The notes beneath the pieces are model-generated. The model was given only the letters and a program-made list of their open reading frames with translations, did no database searches and was not told where the DNA came from. The position numbers were made by a program, and so were the translations under genes. This document shows positions 1-9,554 of a stretch of 38,529 nucleotides of DNA, piece after piece (positions within the stretch are counted from its first letter, which is position 1; the number at the start of each line of letters is the position of its first letter). Source of the stretch: Streptomyces corynorhini (GTDB taxonomy: Bacteria; Actinomycetota; Actinomycetes; Streptomycetales; Streptomycetaceae); NCBI RefSeq assembly GCF_003346515.1, contig NZ_QQNA01000020.1, forward strand, positions 1 to 38,529, in the 5' to 3' direction.

Positions 1-1060
1 AGTACGCGATGCCCTCGATCGCGGCCACCGGCCTGGCCGACAGCTCGACCTCCACCCGCACCGGCACGGTGCAGCGCGAGGCGATCGAGGAGAGCGCCGC
101 GTCCAGGCCCCGGTCGGTGAGGACGGCGGGATGGATGCCGCGTGCGAGGTCGCGCAGCTCCTGGAGCGCCACCTTCACCTCGCCGTGCGCCTCGTCCACC
201 ATGCGGGCCGCCGCGTCCGGGTCCTCCAGCAGCTTCTCCTTCGCGAGCCCCAGATCCATGGCGAGGGCGACCAGCCGGGCCTGGGCGCCGTCGTGCAGAT
301 CGCGTTCGATACGGCGCAGGTCGGCGGCGGCCGTGTCCACCACCACGCCCCGGTCCGACTCCAGCTCCGAGACCCGGCCCGCCAGCAGCGAAGGACCGAG
401 CAGCCCGATGACCATGATCCGGTCCACCGTGGTCAGACCGCGGACCAGCCAGGGGGAGGCGAGGACGAACACCAGCCCCACGGCGCTGGTGGCGGCGATG
501 TCGAACGGGGTGTCGAGATAGACCTGATTGCCCCTTCCGTCGGAGAACAGCGCGATCCCCGAGGGGCCGGATTCCGCGGGGAACACCCACTGCCACAGGG
601 GATAGAGGAACAGCGCCCAGCCGACGGCCCAGAACGTCACCGCGACCGAGAACGCGAACACCGCCCACGGGAAGTGCAGCACCGCGTACGTCAGCTGGCG
701 CCAGGACGCCCCGCTCCTGAGGACCGCGCCGATCCACGGCAGCAGCCCGCTCTTCTTGACGCGGACCGGCTCCGGGTGCGCCACCTCGACCCGCAGCAGC
801 TCCCGGGCCCTGGCCCGCTCCAGCGCGCCGAACCCCCGGCAGCCGACCAGCCCGAGCGCCAGGACCGGTACGCCGAGGAAGGTGACCAGCAGCCCGGCGC
901 TCAGCGAGATCATCGTGATCGCGTACGCGAACAGCACCGTGCTGATGGGCAGGCTGAGCAGCACATAGCCCAACTCGCGCCAGGCACGCCCCTCGACCGG
1001 CGCCCGCAGGACCTGCGGGAGGAGGCGGGGGCGCGGCTGCGACGCGTAATCCGTGGCCAT
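1..1060 (-). CDS. Sensor histidine kinase, NarL/DesK type (partial, C-terminus beyond window)
   Basis: This is a two-component sensor kinase that would phosphorylate a response regulator lying outside the window. I chose the ATG at 1060 because it opens an uninterrupted frame to the edge, giving 353 codons; the C-terminal ATPase domain is missing only because the window ends. The N-terminal ~200 residues hold two pairs of hydrophobic segments typical of the actinobacterial membrane 'Sensor' region. The HisKA_3 dimerisation segment has the motif RIERDLHDGAQARLVALAM with the likely phospho-acceptor His256. It is paralogous to the next kinase (1335-2567): their coding DNA is nearly identical over the dimerisation region at an exact 1600-bp offset. 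The ribosome site is weak, so a slightly different start is possible. The signal sensed cannot be read from the sequence. Confidence 0.88.
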   Translation of the reverse strand, partial: MATDYASQPRPRLLPQVLRAPVEGRAWRELGYVLLSLPISTVLFAYAITMISLSAGLLVTFLGVPVLALGLVGCRGFGALERARARELLRVEVAHPEPVRVKKSGLLPWIGAVLRSGASWRQLTYAVLHFPWAVFAFSVAVTFWAVGWALFLYPLWQWVFPAESGPSGIALFSDGRGNQVYLDTPFDIAATSAVGLVFVLASPWLVRGLTTVDRIMVIGLLGPSLLAGRVSELESDRGVVVDTAAADLRRIERDLHDGAQARLVALAMDLGLAKEKLLEDPDAAARMVDEAHGEVKVALQELRDLARGIHPAVLTDRGLDAALSSIASRCTVPVRVEVELSARPVAAIEGIAY

Positions 1061-1334
1061 CGGTGTCGTCCGTTCTGGAAGCGGGGTGAGCGGGGTGAGC
1101 AGGTGGTGGTGAGCGGGGAGCGGCTGAGCCGGGTCGGGCGGGTGATCAGGAGCCGCTGCCTGGCCGCTGCCTGGCCGCTGCCGGGGCGGACCGCCTGCCG
1201 CCGCCTGAAGCGCCTGCTTGCCGTCTGCTGCCGTCTCCTGCCGTCCATGCTGCCGGGGCGTCGCGCACTCCCACCATGAGGCCGGTCTCCCTCTTCGCCC
1301 TGGGGTTTTCCCCACCCCCCTGGGGCCCGCCGGG
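1061..1334. other. Intergenic region with short tandem repeats between paired kinases
   Basis: This 274-bp gap separates two co-oriented kinase genes. It is rich in CTGCC repeats, including an 11-bp unit (CCGCTGCCTGG) present nearly three times at 1153-1182. I see no convincing gene. A promoter for the left kinase may lie here but none stands out. Confidence 0.5.
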
Positions 1335-2567
1335 TCAGGCCCGGCCGCGCTCGCGCCAGGGCAGCTCCGCCGTGACGACCGTCGGCCCACCGGCCGGGGA
1401 GTCCAGGACGAACAGACCGTCGACCGCGCCCAGCCGCTCGGCCAGCCCGGACATCCCCGTACCGCCGTCCAGCCGCGCGCCGCCGCGCCCGTCGTCCTGG
1501 ACCTGGATCAGCAGCCGGTCGTCCGTGCGCCACACGTCGACGGCCGCGTTCCGCGCCCCGCTGTGCTTGCTGACGTTCTGGAGCAGCTCGGAGACGGTGA
1601 AGTACGCGATGCCCTCGATCGCCTCGGCCGGCCGCTCGCCCAGGTCCACCGTCACCCGCACCGGCACGGTGCAGCGCGAGGCGATCGAGGAGAGCGCCGC
1701 GTCCAGGCCCCGGTCGGTGAGGACGGCCGGGTGGATGCCGCGTGCGAGGTCGCGCAGCTCCTGGAGGGCGAGCTTCACCTCGCCGTGCGCCTCGTCCACC
1801 ATCGCCGCCGCCGTCTCCGGGTCCTCCAGCAGCTTCTCCTTCGCCAGCCCCAGTCCCATGGCGAGGGCGACCAGCCGGGCCTGGGCGCCGTCGTGCAGAT
1901 CGCGTTCGATACGGCGCAGGTCGGCGGCGGCCGTGTCCACCACCACGCCCCGGTCCGACTCCAGCTCGGCGACGCGCCGCTCCAACTCGTCCGAGGGAGA
2001 CAGCAGCCCGCGCACCATCGTCCGGTCGACATGGGAGAGGGCGCGCGCCAGATAGGGCAGCACCGGCCACAGGACGATCAGCCCCACCAGGGTCACCGAG
2101 AACGTCAGCACGCCCCAGGGCAGCCGGATGAACGAGTACAGCAGCGTCCGCCAGGCCACCGGGTCCTTCAGCCCCGTCCACACCCGGCTCAGCAGCCCCT
2201 CCGTACGCGCGGCCCGCGTCCGCCCCCGGCCCGTCGCACGGCCGCCGTCCCGCCGCCTCCCGAACAGCGGGCTCGGCTCGTCGATCCGTACCCCCAGCAG
2301 CGCCCGCGCCCGCGCGCGCTCCCAGCGGCCGAGCCACCGCGCGCCGGCCAGGCCGCAGACGAGCCACGGCAGACCGATCACCGTGACCGACAGCCCCACC
2401 CCGGTCGAGAGCGTGACGACCGCGTAGACGAAACCGACCAGCGTGGCCGGAAGGTTCGTCAGGAGGTACGCGACCTCCTTCCAGGTGTGCCGGTCGTAGC
2501 CGAAGCGCACCGGCGGCGGCCGGTCCTCGTCGGAAGGAGTGCTGTTCACGGGCTTGCTCACGCTCAT
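1335..2567 (-). CDS. Sensor histidine kinase, NarL/DesK type (complete)
   Basis: This is a complete 410-residue two-component sensor kinase. I chose the ATG at 2567 (MSVSKPVNSTPSDEDR) over an in-frame start 25 codons upstream, because the upstream stretch is Arg/Pro-rich and not kinase-like. Residues ~40-190 contain four hydrophobic segments of a membrane sensor region. The HisKA_3 motif RIERDLHDGAQARLVALAM places the phospho-acceptor at His225. The ATPase domain has an N box (ELLQNVSKHS), a G1 box (DDGRGGA) and a G2 box (GTGMSGLAERLG). All catalytic boxes are present, so it should be active. No response regulator is adjacent inside the window; one may lie to the left of the partner kinase. 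It is divergent from nuoA, but a functional link to that cluster is not shown. Confidence 0.93.
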   Translation of the reverse strand: MSVSKPVNSTPSDEDRPPPVRFGYDRHTWKEVAYLLTNLPATLVGFVYAVVTLSTGVGLSVTVIGLPWLVCGLAGARWLGRWERARARALLGVRIDEPSPLFGRRRDGGRATGRGRTRAARTEGLLSRVWTGLKDPVAWRTLLYSFIRLPWGVLTFSVTLVGLIVLWPVLPYLARALSHVDRTMVRGLLSPSDELERRVAELESDRGVVVDTAAADLRRIERDLHDGAQARLVALAMGLGLAKEKLLEDPETAAAMVDEAHGEVKLALQELRDLARGIHPAVLTDRGLDAALSSIASRCTVPVRVTVDLGERPAEAIEGIAYFTVSELLQNVSKHSGARNAAVDVWRTDDRLLIQVQDDGRGGARLDGGTGMSGLAERLGAVDGLFVLDSPAGGPTVVTAELPWRERGRA

Positions 2568-2681
2568 AGGTGCCAAGCCTGCCCGCCTGGCCCGGCGTGC
2601 GCCATGGGGTGGCTCGGTGCGATGACCTAGGGATAACCCCACCGCGTACCCCCGGTCGCCCCTTATCTCGGACGCGACTGC

Positions 2682-2709
2682 TTACCACTTCTTTAACAGG
2701 GCCTAGACT
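2682..2709 (+). promoter_or_regulatory. Putative nuoA operon promoter
   Basis: A -10 like TAGACT (2704-2709) is preceded by TTACCA (2682-2687) at 16-bp spacing, which fits a vegetative actinobacterial promoter. It lies 66 bp upstream of the nuoA start in the divergent kinase/nuoA gap. The -35 match is only moderate. Confidence 0.4.
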
Positions 2710-2775
2710 CCGGTGCGTACAGATCGTCGAAGAAGCCGATGAAGTCGCAACGAGGTCAGGGAGCGAGGGGCGGAC

Positions 2776-3168
2776 GTGTCGCAACCGACCGTTCTCGCGT
2801 CGGACTACTTCCAGAGCTATGCGGTGGTCGGACTGCTCGCGGTCGTCGGGGCGCTGTTCGTCGCCGTGGCCTTCGGAGCGGGACGACTGCTGCGGCCGGT
2901 GGTGCCGACGCCGGAGAAACTGCTCACGTACGAATGCGGTGTCGACCCCGTCGGCGAGGGCTGGGCCCACACACAGGTCCGCTACTACGTCTACGCGTTC
3001 CTCTACGTGATCTTCGCGGTCGACTCGATCTTCCTGTTCCCGTGGGCGACCGTCTTCGCGGCCCCGGGATACGGCGCGACGACGCTCGTCGAGATGTTCA
3101 TCTTCCTCGGCTTCCTGGCCGTGGGACTGCTCTACGCATGGAAGAAGGGCGTCCTGGAATGGACGTGA
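2776..3168 (+). CDS. nuoA: NADH-quinone oxidoreductase subunit A (second-cluster type)
   Basis: NuoA is a small membrane subunit of respiratory complex I, at the junction between the peripheral arm and the quinone site. The 130-residue product has three hydrophobic segments and the family motifs [12 protein letters not shown] and [19 protein letters not shown], the latter with the conserved acidic residue inside the membrane segment. The GTG at 2776 follows the purine-rich GAGGGGCGG. It is the first gene of a ten-gene run (A, B, C, H, I, J, K, L, M, N) and overlaps nuoB. Streptomyces usually carry a separate complete nuo cluster elsewhere; this looks like the second, incomplete one (the nuoA2 type). 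Confidence 0.95.
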   Translation: MSQPTVLASDYFQSYAVVGLLAVVGALFVAVAFGAGRLLRPVVPTPEKLLTYECGVDPVGEGWAHTQVRYYVYAFLYVIFAVDSIFLFPWATVFAAPGYGATTLVEMFIFLGFLAVGLLYAWKKGVLEWT

Positions 3169-3848
3169 CCCCAGGCTCCGCCGCCACTCCCGTCCCCGTG
3201 GCCGCGCCCGCGTCCCCGGCCGTGCCCGCCGCGCCCGCCGCCCGGCCCGCGCCCGCCGCCCGGCCCGCACCCGTGTCGCTGCCCGAGCCGAAACTCGGCG
3301 TGCTCTCCCGGCTGGCCCCCGAACCCATGAAGGTGGTCCTCAACTGGGGCCGCCGCTACAGCCTCTGGGTCTTCAACTTCGGGCTCGCCTGCTGCGCCAT
3401 CGAGTTCATCGCCGCCTCCATGGCCCGGCACGACTTCATCAGGCTCGGCGTCATCCCCTTCGCGCCCGGACCGCGCCAGGCCGACCTGATGGTCGTCTCC
3501 GGCACCGTCACCGACAAGATGGCGCCCGCCGTGAAGCGGCTCTACGAGCAGATGCCCGAGCCGAAGTACGTGATCTCCTTCGGCGCCTGCTCCAACTGCG
3601 GCGGCCCGTACTGGGACTCCTACTCCGTGACGAAGGGCGTCGACCAGATCATCCCCGTCGACGTCTACGTACCCGGCTGCCCGCCGCGCCCCGAGGCGCT
3701 GCTCCAGGGCATCCTGAAACTCCAGGAGAAGATCGCGCGCGAATCGCTCGCCGAGCGCTACGCCTCCACCGGCCGCCCCTCGGCCGCGGCGCTGAGCAGC
3801 GGCCTGATCGCGCCGCCCCCGGCGCCGGGGGAGGGGAGCGCCCGGTGA
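3159..3848 (+). CDS. nuoB: NADH-quinone oxidoreductase subunit B with Pro/Ala-rich N-terminus
   Basis: NuoB carries iron-sulfur cluster N2, the last electron carrier before quinone in complex I. In this 229-residue protein the expected ligands are Cys78-Cys79 ([10 protein letters not shown]), Cys144 (FGACSNCGG) and Cys174 (VPGCPPRPE), with family-like spacing. Residues ~7-40 are an unusual Pro/Ala run ahead of the conserved fold, so the protein is longer than most NuoB. The ATG at 3159 overlaps the nuoA end by 10 bases; a GTG at 3165, two codons downstream, overlaps the nuoA stop as GTGA and is an equally plausible start. The stop overlaps the nuoC start as GTGA. All cluster ligands are intact, so an N2 centre should form. 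Confidence 0.95.
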   Translation: MDVTPGSAATPVPVAAPASPAVPAAPAARPAPAARPAPVSLPEPKLGVLSRLAPEPMKVVLNWGRRYSLWVFNFGLACCAIEFIAASMARHDFIRLGVIPFAPGPRQADLMVVSGTVTDKMAPAVKRLYEQMPEPKYVISFGACSNCGGPYWDSYSVTKGVDQIIPVDVYVPGCPPRPEALLQGILKLQEKIARESLAERYASTGRPSAAALSSGLIAPPPAPGEGSAR

Positions 3849-5026
3849 GCGCCTACGACCGGCTCCCGGACGCCGCAGCCGAGATCTTCGGCGAGGGCGC
3901 CACGGCCGAACTGGCCTACGACCTGCTGACGGTCGACGTGCCCGCCGACTCCTGGCTCACCGCCCTGGAGACCGCCCGCTCCGCGCTGGGCTGCGGCTAC
4001 TTCGACTGGCTGAGCGCCGTCGACGAACCGGGCACCGGCTTCCGCGTCTGCGCCCACGTCGCCGCGCTGGAGCCCGGTGCGGTACGGCGGCTGCTGGTCC
4101 GTACGACCGTGCCGCACGAGGCGGCCGTCCTGCCGACCGCCCTCGGCGTGTACGCGGGCGCCGACTGGCACGAGCGCGAGACGTACGAGATGTTCGGCAT
4201 CACCTTCACCGGCCACCCGAACCTGGTCCACCTGCTGCTTCCCGAGGAGTTCGAGGGCCACCCGCTGCGCAAGGACTTCGTCCTCGCGGCCCGCGTCGCC
4301 AAGGCGTGGCCCGGCGCGAAGGAGCCGGGCGAGCCCGCGGCGGGCGCAGGTCACGGCGGGCCGAAGCGGCGTCAGATGCTGCCGCCCGGCGTGCCCGACC
4401 CGAACGAATGGGGTCCGCTCAAGGGGCAGTTGCCCCCTGCCCCGGCCCGCCCCGCGCGTGGCGCGCGCGCCGGGGCCCGTGCCGGGGGCGCCGCGGGTGC
4501 GGGTGGCGCCGCGGCCGGTGCCGCCGCAGGTGGGGACCGTCCGGTCCGCCGGGCGCGCAGCGCCTCGGAGGGCTCGGCGAGCCAGCAGCGGCAGGCGGCG
4601 GACGCGCCCTGGCGGGCGCCGCGCGCGGCCGAGGGGGAGGGCGAGAAGAGCGACGCCGCACCCGCCCCGGCGAAGCAGCCGACTCCCACGGAGCGACCGG
4701 CCCCCACGGAGCAACCGGCCACGGAGCAACCGGCCCCCGTGGAGCAACCGGCCCCCGTGCCGGATACGGCTCCCGTGCCGGATACGGCATCCGCGCCGGA
4801 TGCGGCTCCCGCGCCGGACCCGGCATCCGCGCCGGACCCGGCATCCGCGCCGGATGCGGCTCCCGCGCCGGACCCGGCTCCCGTGCCGGATGCGGCTCCC
4901 GTGCCGGACCCGGCTCCCGCGCCGAAACCCGGACCCGACGCCCCCGGTCCGGAGGATTCGACTCCGCCCCGCCCCGTCGGCGAGCCCCGCCCCGAGCGCG
5001 ACCGCCGCCCCGAAGGAGACGCGTGA
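3845..5026 (+). CDS. nuoC: NADH-quinone oxidoreductase subunit C with long repetitive C-terminal tail
   Basis: Residues ~10-165 match the 30-kDa subunit of complex I, a peripheral-arm scaffold. The signature is [19 protein letters not shown] followed by [16 protein letters not shown]. The remaining ~225 residues are not part of that family: a basic Ala/Gly/Arg stretch, then Pro-rich segments with TEQPAP-like repeats, then nine hexapeptide repeats of the form xPDxA(P/S), then a charged Pro/Arg end. Usual NuoC proteins are about 200 residues, so this tail roughly doubles the length. The tail shows no NuoD (49-kDa) features, so this is not a NuoCD fusion. The GTG start overlaps the nuoB stop and the stop overlaps the nuoH GTG, so expression should be coupled. 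Confidence 0.9.
   Translation: MSAYDRLPDAAAEIFGEGATAELAYDLLTVDVPADSWLTALETARSALGCGYFDWLSAVDEPGTGFRVCAHVAALEPGAVRRLLVRTTVPHEAAVLPTALGVYAGADWHERETYEMFGITFTGHPNLVHLLLPEEFEGHPLRKDFVLAARVAKAWPGAKEPGEPAAGAGHGGPKRRQMLPPGVPDPNEWGPLKGQLPPAPARPARGARAGARAGGAAGAGGAAAGAAAGGDRPVRRARSASEGSASQQRQAADAPWRAPRAAEGEGEKSDAAPAPAKQPTPTERPAPTEQPATEQPAPVEQPAPVPDTAPVPDTASAPDAAPAPDPASAPDPASAPDAAPAPDPAPVPDAAPVPDPAPAPKPGPDAPGPEDSTPPRPVGEPRPERDRRPEGDA
4757..4918 (+). repeat. Nine tandem 18-bp repeats inside nuoC
   Basis: Nine consecutive 18-bp units with consensus GYGCCGGAYRCGGCWYCC encode a Pro-Asp-x-Ala hexapeptide repeat. The units differ by only a few bases and stay in frame. They are preceded at ~4681-4756 by a second, shorter repeat built on GGAGCAACCGGCCCC. 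This looks like a minisatellite prone to copy-number change. Confidence 0.9.
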
Positions 5027-5991
5027 ACGACGTACTCGACGTCGCCCTCCGGCTGGTCATCGTCTTCGCCGTGTTCATGGTGGTTCCGCTCGTGGTCGGG
5101 CAGGCAGAACACAAGGTGATGGGCCACATGCAGGGCCGTCTCGGACCCATGCACGCGGGCGGCTTCCACGGCTGGGCGCAGCTCGTCGCCGACGGGGTGA
5201 AGTTCGCGCAGAAGGAGGACGTGGTCCCGGCCAACGCCGACCGCCGTATCTTCCAGCTCGCCCCCGCCGTCTCCCTCCTGCCCTATCTCCTCGTCGTGCT
5301 CGTCATCCCGGTCGGCCGGGGCGAGGGCGCCGTCGGCCAGGCGGTCGACGCGGGCGTCTTCTTCGTACTCGCGGTGATGGGGGTCGGCGTACTGGGCTCG
5401 CTGATGGCGGGCTGGGCCTCGGCCAACAAGTTCTCCCTCCTCGGCGGTCTGCGCACCGCCGCGCAACTCCTCGCGTACGAACTGCCGATGCTGCTCGCCG
5501 CCGCCTCCGTCGCGATGGCCGCCGGCACCGTCTCCCTCCACGGCATCCTCGACGCCTTCCAGTGGTGGTGGCTGCCCTGGCAGATCGTCGGCGCGCTGGT
5601 CTTCTTCGTGGCCGGGCTCGCCGAACTCCAGCGCCCGCCCTTCGACATGCCGGTGGCCGACTCCGAGATCATCTTCGGCGCCTACACCGAGTACACCGGG
5701 CTGCGCTTCGCGCTCTTCCTGCTCGCCGAATACGCGGGCATCGTCGTGCTGTGCGGGCTGACCACCGTCCTCTTCCTCGGCGGCTGGCACGGACCGTTCG
5801 GCGGCGACGGCGCCGGGTGGGTCTGGACGCTGCTGAAGACGGCGGTCCTCGCCTTCGTCGTGATCTGGCTGCGAGTGAGCTACCCGCGCCTGCGCGAGGA
5901 CCAGCTGCAGAAACTCGCCTGGACCGTACTCATCCCGCTCGCGCTGGCGCAGATCGCGCTCACCGGCATCGTGAAGGTGGCGATCAGCTAA
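5023..5991 (+). CDS. nuoH: NADH-quinone oxidoreductase subunit H
   Basis: NuoH is the membrane subunit forming much of the quinone entry site and linking it to the proton-pumping arm. The 322-residue product is highly hydrophobic, with about eight membrane segments. It carries [19 protein letters not shown] near the N-terminus and [20 protein letters not shown] in the middle, both at positions where the family has conserved quinone-site loops. The GTG at 5023 has a good ribosome site (GAAGGAGAC) and overlaps the nuoC stop. With no NuoD encoded nearby, its usual partner at the quinone site must come from elsewhere if the complex pumps. Confidence 0.95.
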   Translation: MNDVLDVALRLVIVFAVFMVVPLVVGQAEHKVMGHMQGRLGPMHAGGFHGWAQLVADGVKFAQKEDVVPANADRRIFQLAPAVSLLPYLLVVLVIPVGRGEGAVGQAVDAGVFFVLAVMGVGVLGSLMAGWASANKFSLLGGLRTAAQLLAYELPMLLAAASVAMAAGTVSLHGILDAFQWWWLPWQIVGALVFFVAGLAELQRPPFDMPVADSEIIFGAYTEYTGLRFALFLLAEYAGIVVLCGLTTVLFLGGWHGPFGGDGAGWVWTLLKTAVLAFVVIWLRVSYPRLREDQLQKLAWTVLIPLALAQIALTGIVKVAIS

Positions 5992-5993
5992 CC

Positions 5994-6563
5994 ATGTCCC
6001 CGATCCCTGGATCCGGCCTGGCCAAGGGCCTCGCCGTCACGCTGCGGACCATGACGAAGAAGACCGTCACCGCGCAGTATCCGGAACACCAGCCCGAACT
6101 GCCGCCCCGCACCCGGGGGGTGATCGGGCTGTTCGAGGAGAACTGCACGGTCTGCATGCTCTGCGCCCGGGAGTGCCCCGACTGGTGCATCTACATCGAC
6201 TCCCACAAGGAGACGCTGCCGGCCGCCGCCCCCGGCGGCCGCGAGCGCAGCCGCAACGTCCTCGACCGGTTCGCCATCGACTTCGCGCTCTGCATGTACT
6301 GCGGGATCTGCATCGAGGTCTGCCCGTTCGACGCGCTGTTCTGGTCACCGGAGTTCGAGTACGCGGAGACGGACATCCTCGAACTCACCCACGAGCGGGA
6401 CAAGCTCCGCGAATGGATGTGGACGGTGCCCGCCCCGCCCGCGCTCGACCCGGGCGCCGAGGAGCCCAAGGAGCTGGGCGCGGCCCGCAAGACCGCCGAC
6501 AAGCTCGCGGCAGCCGCCGCTTCCGCCGCCGAGCGGCCGACGGAGCGGGAGGCCGGCGAATGA
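5994..6563 (+). CDS. nuoI: NADH-quinone oxidoreductase subunit I (two 4Fe-4S clusters)
   Basis: NuoI is the ferredoxin-like subunit holding clusters N6a and N6b that feed NuoB. The 189-residue product has two complete CxxCxxCxxxCP motifs: Cys51, 54, 57, 61 and Cys100, 103, 106, 110. The ATG at 5994 lies two bases after the nuoH stop. The C-terminal ~45 residues are an Ala/Glu-rich tail beyond the fold. The stop overlaps the nuoJ start. Both cluster-binding sites are intact, which suggests electron transfer is retained even though NuoE, F and G are absent. Confidence 0.95.
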   Translation: MSPIPGSGLAKGLAVTLRTMTKKTVTAQYPEHQPELPPRTRGVIGLFEENCTVCMLCARECPDWCIYIDSHKETLPAAAPGGRERSRNVLDRFAIDFALCMYCGICIEVCPFDALFWSPEFEYAETDILELTHERDKLREWMWTVPAPPALDPGAEEPKELGAARKTADKLAAAAASAAERPTEREAGE

Positions 6564-7159
6564 ACGGCGCGGCGACGACCCTGATCTCGGCCACCGCCAC
6601 CGCGACCGCCCCGGAGGCGGCCGGGCCCGGCTTCCTGTCACCCGCCGGAGTCGAGATCGCCTTCGTCCTGGTCGGCCTGGTCACCCTCGGCGCGGCCCTG
6701 GTGACCGTCACGACCCGACAGCTGGTGCACGCGGCCCTCTGGCTGGTGGTGGCGCTCGGCGGCCTGGCCGTCGAGTATCTGCTGCTCACGGCGGAGTTCA
6801 TCGCCTGGGTACAGGTCCTGATCTACGTCGGTTCCGTGGTGGTCCTCCTCCTGTTCGGACTGATGCTGACCAAGGCGCCCATCGGCCGCTCGCCCGACGC
6901 CGACTCGGGCAACCGCCCCGCCGCCCTCGCGGTGGCCGCCGTCTCCGCCGTCTGCCTGGTCTGGGTGGTCGTCGACGCCTTCCGTACGACCTGGATCGAT
7001 CTGGACGGGCCCGCGCAGGGCTCCACCGAGGTCTCCGGCCAGTTCCTCTTCCGCAACTGGGTACTGCCCTTCGAGGCGCTGTCCGTGCTTCTGCTGGCGG
7101 CGCTCGTCGGCGCGATCGTCCTCTCCCGCAAGAACAGCGGCGACAAGGAGCAGCGCTGA
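6560..7159 (+). CDS. nuoJ: NADH-quinone oxidoreductase subunit J
   Basis: NuoJ is a membrane subunit of complex I beside NuoA and NuoK. The 199-residue product has five hydrophobic segments, including [19 protein letters not shown] and the pi-bulge-like segment [18 protein letters not shown], both characteristic of the family. The ATG at 6560 overlaps the nuoI stop (ATGA), and its own stop overlaps the nuoK ATG. An Ala/Thr-rich N-terminus of ~25 residues precedes the first membrane segment. Confidence 0.94.
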   Translation: MNGAATTLISATATATAPEAAGPGFLSPAGVEIAFVLVGLVTLGAALVTVTTRQLVHAALWLVVALGGLAVEYLLLTAEFIAWVQVLIYVGSVVVLLLFGLMLTKAPIGRSPDADSGNRPAALAVAAVSAVCLVWVVVDAFRTTWIDLDGPAQGSTEVSGQFLFRNWVLPFEALSVLLLAALVGAIVLSRKNSGDKEQR

Positions 7160-7548
7160 TGCATCTCGCCTATCCCGCCGTACTCGCGGCCCTCCTGTTC
7201 TGCGTCGGGCTGTACGGAGTGCTCGCGCGCCGCAACGCGATCCTCGTCCTGATGTCCGTCGAGCTGATGCTCAACGCCGTCAACCTCAACCTCGTCGCCT
7301 TCGACGTCTGGCTCCGCGACACCCTGCACACCGGCCAGTCCCTCACCCTCTTCGTGATCGCCATCGCCGCGGCCGAGATCGGCATCGGTCTGGCGATCGT
7401 CCTGATGGTCTACCGCAACCGCGGCACCTCGGACATCGACCGGCTCCGCGACACCGCCGAGGGCCCCGAAGACATGACCGGCCCCGAAGACCCCGAGGGC
7501 CCGGCGGAGACCGGCGCTCCGGCGAAGAAGGCTGAGGCCACCGCGTGA
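7159..7548 (+). CDS. nuoK: NADH-quinone oxidoreductase subunit K
   Basis: NuoK is a small three-helix membrane subunit with two membrane glutamates needed for proton translocation. Both are visible here: [16 protein letters not shown] and [17 protein letters not shown]. The family is about 100 residues; this 129-residue version has an extra acidic/Pro-rich C-terminal tail of ~30 residues. Starts and stops overlap both neighbours (TGATG with nuoJ, GTGA with nuoL), so translation is coupled. Confidence 0.95.
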   Translation: MHLAYPAVLAALLFCVGLYGVLARRNAILVLMSVELMLNAVNLNLVAFDVWLRDTLHTGQSLTLFVIAIAAAEIGIGLAIVLMVYRNRGTSDIDRLRDTAEGPEDMTGPEDPEGPAETGAPAKKAEATA

Positions 7549-9551
7549 CCACCACGACCCTCGCCGTCCTCGTCCCCCTCCTGCCGTTCCTCGGCGCCGC
7601 GGCCGGACTGCTCCTCGGGCGCACCGTCCCCGGCTTCGTCCGCCCGCTGGCCGTCCTGCCGACCCTGGCCGCCGCCGCGTTCGCCATCGCCGTGGCCGTA
7701 CGCCAGGGCGGTGGCGCGGGCAACGGCACGGCGCCGCTGGACGCCGCGACCCGGCTCACCCCGACCGGCTCGGTCCCCATCGACCTCGCCCTGCACATCG
7801 ACGGCTTCGCGGCCCTGGTCGCCGTCCTCGTCGGCGTCGTCGCGTCGTGTGTGCAGATCTACTCGACCGGCTATCTGCGCGGCGACGCGCGCTACCCGTC
7901 GTACGCGGCTCTCGTCTCCCTCTTCACCTCCGCGATGCTGCTCGTCGTCTACTCCGGCGACCTGATGGTGCTGCTGGTCGGCTGGGAGATCATGGGCATC
8001 TGCTCGTACTTCCTCGTCGGCCACTACTGGGAGACCCCCGAGGCGCGCGCGGCCTCCCTCAAGGCGTTCCTGATCACCAAGCTCGGTGATGTCCCCTTCC
8101 TCATCGGGCTGTTCGCCCTCGCCTCCGACGCCGGTACGTTCCGGATCACCGGCATCCTGAAGACCGTCGCCGACGGCGGTCTCGACCACCCCACGCTGAT
8201 CGCGCTGCTGCTGCTCGCGGGCGTCGCGGGCAAGTCCGCGCAGTTCCCGCTGCACACCTGGCTGCCCGACGCGATGGCAGGCCCCACGCCCGTCTCCGCG
8301 CTGATCCACGCCGCGACCATGGTCGCCGCCGGTATCTACTTCGTGGCCCGGCTCCTTCCCGTCTTCGCCGCCTCGGCGGCGGCCCTGGTCGTACTGGCGG
8401 TGATGGCCGCGGTCACCATGGTCGGCTCGGCGCTCGCCGCCCTGGCCCAGGACGACATCAAACGGGTCCTCGCCTACTCGACCATCGGTCAGCTCGGCTA
8501 CATGTCGGGCGCCCTGGCGGTGGGCGACCGGGGCGCGGCCGTCTTCCACCTCGTCTCGCACGGCGCGTTCAAGGCCCTCCTCTTCCTCGGCGCCGGCGTG
8601 GTCATCCACGCCGCCGGTACCAACTCCCTCGCCACGATGTCCCGGATGAGGGGACTGCCCCAGCGCATCCCCGACGCCTACTGGACGATGACCGTCGCCC
8701 TGCTGGCGCTGGCCGCGATCCCGCCCTTCGCCGGTTTCTTCTCCAAGGAGTCCGTCCTGGTGGCCGCCGAGCACACGGCGCTCGACCCGTCCGGCCCCGC
8801 CCCCGGCGCCGCCGGCTGGACGGTGCTCGTGGCCGGGCTGCTGACGGCCCTGCTCACCGCCGCCTACGCCACCCGCCTCTGGCTGCTCGCCTTCCGGGGC
8901 CGCGGCGCGCAGGCCCCCGACCACGGCAAGCAGCCGCGCGCCATGAACACCGTGCTGTGGGTGCTCGCCATCCCCTCCCTCACGCTCGGACTGGCCCTCG
9001 GCTACCTGCCGCGCTGGTTCGACGGACACAGCCTCGCCCCGAACCTCACCACCTCCGTCCTGTCCACCGGAGTCGCCCTCGTCGGCGGTCTGGTCACCTA
9101 CGCGGGCTGGCGCCACACCACGGCGCTGGCCGCCCGCACCCCCATGGGAGCCGTCGCCGCCCACCCCGACGCCGAGCCCGCGCTCGCGGAGAGAGACGCG
9201 ATGGAGAGCCACACCCGGGTCTACGGCTCCGTCTCGGCCGCCGCCGACCCGGCCGACCCCGGCCGGCTCCTGCTGGGACCGCTGCACCGCCACGCGGCGG
9301 TCGGCTTCCGTCTCGACGCCCTCTACCACCAGCTGTTCGTCCGCCCCGTGCTGGCGGCGGCCCGACTGGTCCGCTTCCTGGACCGCGAGGTCGTCGACAC
9401 CTACGTACACGGCGGGGGAGCGGGAGCGCGGGGACTCGGAGCCCTCGTGCGCCGCGCGCAGACCGGCAACGTGCAGACCTACCTCAGCGCCCTGCTCGCC
9501 GGCTCCGTCGTCCTGGCGATCGCCGCCGTACTCGTCGCCGCCGGAGCGTGA
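7545..9551 (+). CDS. nuoL: NADH-quinone oxidoreductase subunit L (antiporter-like)
   Basis: NuoL is the distal antiporter-like proton-pumping subunit of complex I. The 668-residue product is a polytopic membrane protein. It has the conserved Glu region [17 protein letters not shown], the central [17 protein letters not shown] motif, and the Lys-containing [19 protein letters not shown]. The C-terminal ~150 residues carry a more polar stretch and a last hydrophobic helix, as expected for the lateral-helix region. The GTG at 7545 overlaps the nuoK stop. MrpA-type antiporters are related, but neighbours and length point to NuoL. Confidence 0.95.
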   Translation: MTTTTLAVLVPLLPFLGAAAGLLLGRTVPGFVRPLAVLPTLAAAAFAIAVAVRQGGGAGNGTAPLDAATRLTPTGSVPIDLALHIDGFAALVAVLVGVVASCVQIYSTGYLRGDARYPSYAALVSLFTSAMLLVVYSGDLMVLLVGWEIMGICSYFLVGHYWETPEARAASLKAFLITKLGDVPFLIGLFALASDAGTFRITGILKTVADGGLDHPTLIALLLLAGVAGKSAQFPLHTWLPDAMAGPTPVSALIHAATMVAAGIYFVARLLPVFAASAAALVVLAVMAAVTMVGSALAALAQDDIKRVLAYSTIGQLGYMSGALAVGDRGAAVFHLVSHGAFKALLFLGAGVVIHAAGTNSLATMSRMRGLPQRIPDAYWTMTVALLALAAIPPFAGFFSKESVLVAAEHTALDPSGPAPGAAGWTVLVAGLLTALLTAAYATRLWLLAFRGRGAQAPDHGKQPRAMNTVLWVLAIPSLTLGLALGYLPRWFDGHSLAPNLTTSVLSTGVALVGGLVTYAGWRHTTALAARTPMGAVAAHPDAEPALAERDAMESHTRVYGSVSAAADPADPGRLLLGPLHRHAAVGFRLDALYHQLFVRPVLAAARLVRFLDREVVDTYVHGGGAGARGLGALVRRAQTGNVQTYLSALLAGSVVLAIAAVLVAAGA

Positions 9552-9554
9552 GCC

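Noticed and set aside
910..3270. A 786-codon open frame on the minus strand
   Set aside because: It runs across two kinase genes, nuoA and the start of nuoB in another frame, is Arg/Gly-rich, and has no family signature. It is a high-GC shadow.
4681..4918. Regular short repeats that could suggest a CRISPR array
   Set aside because: Units are contiguous 18-bp coding repeats with no spacers and stay in the NuoC frame.
4330..5026. NuoCD fusion
   Set aside because: The C-terminal part of NuoC is low-complexity repeat without any NuoD motifs, so nuoD is absent rather than fused.
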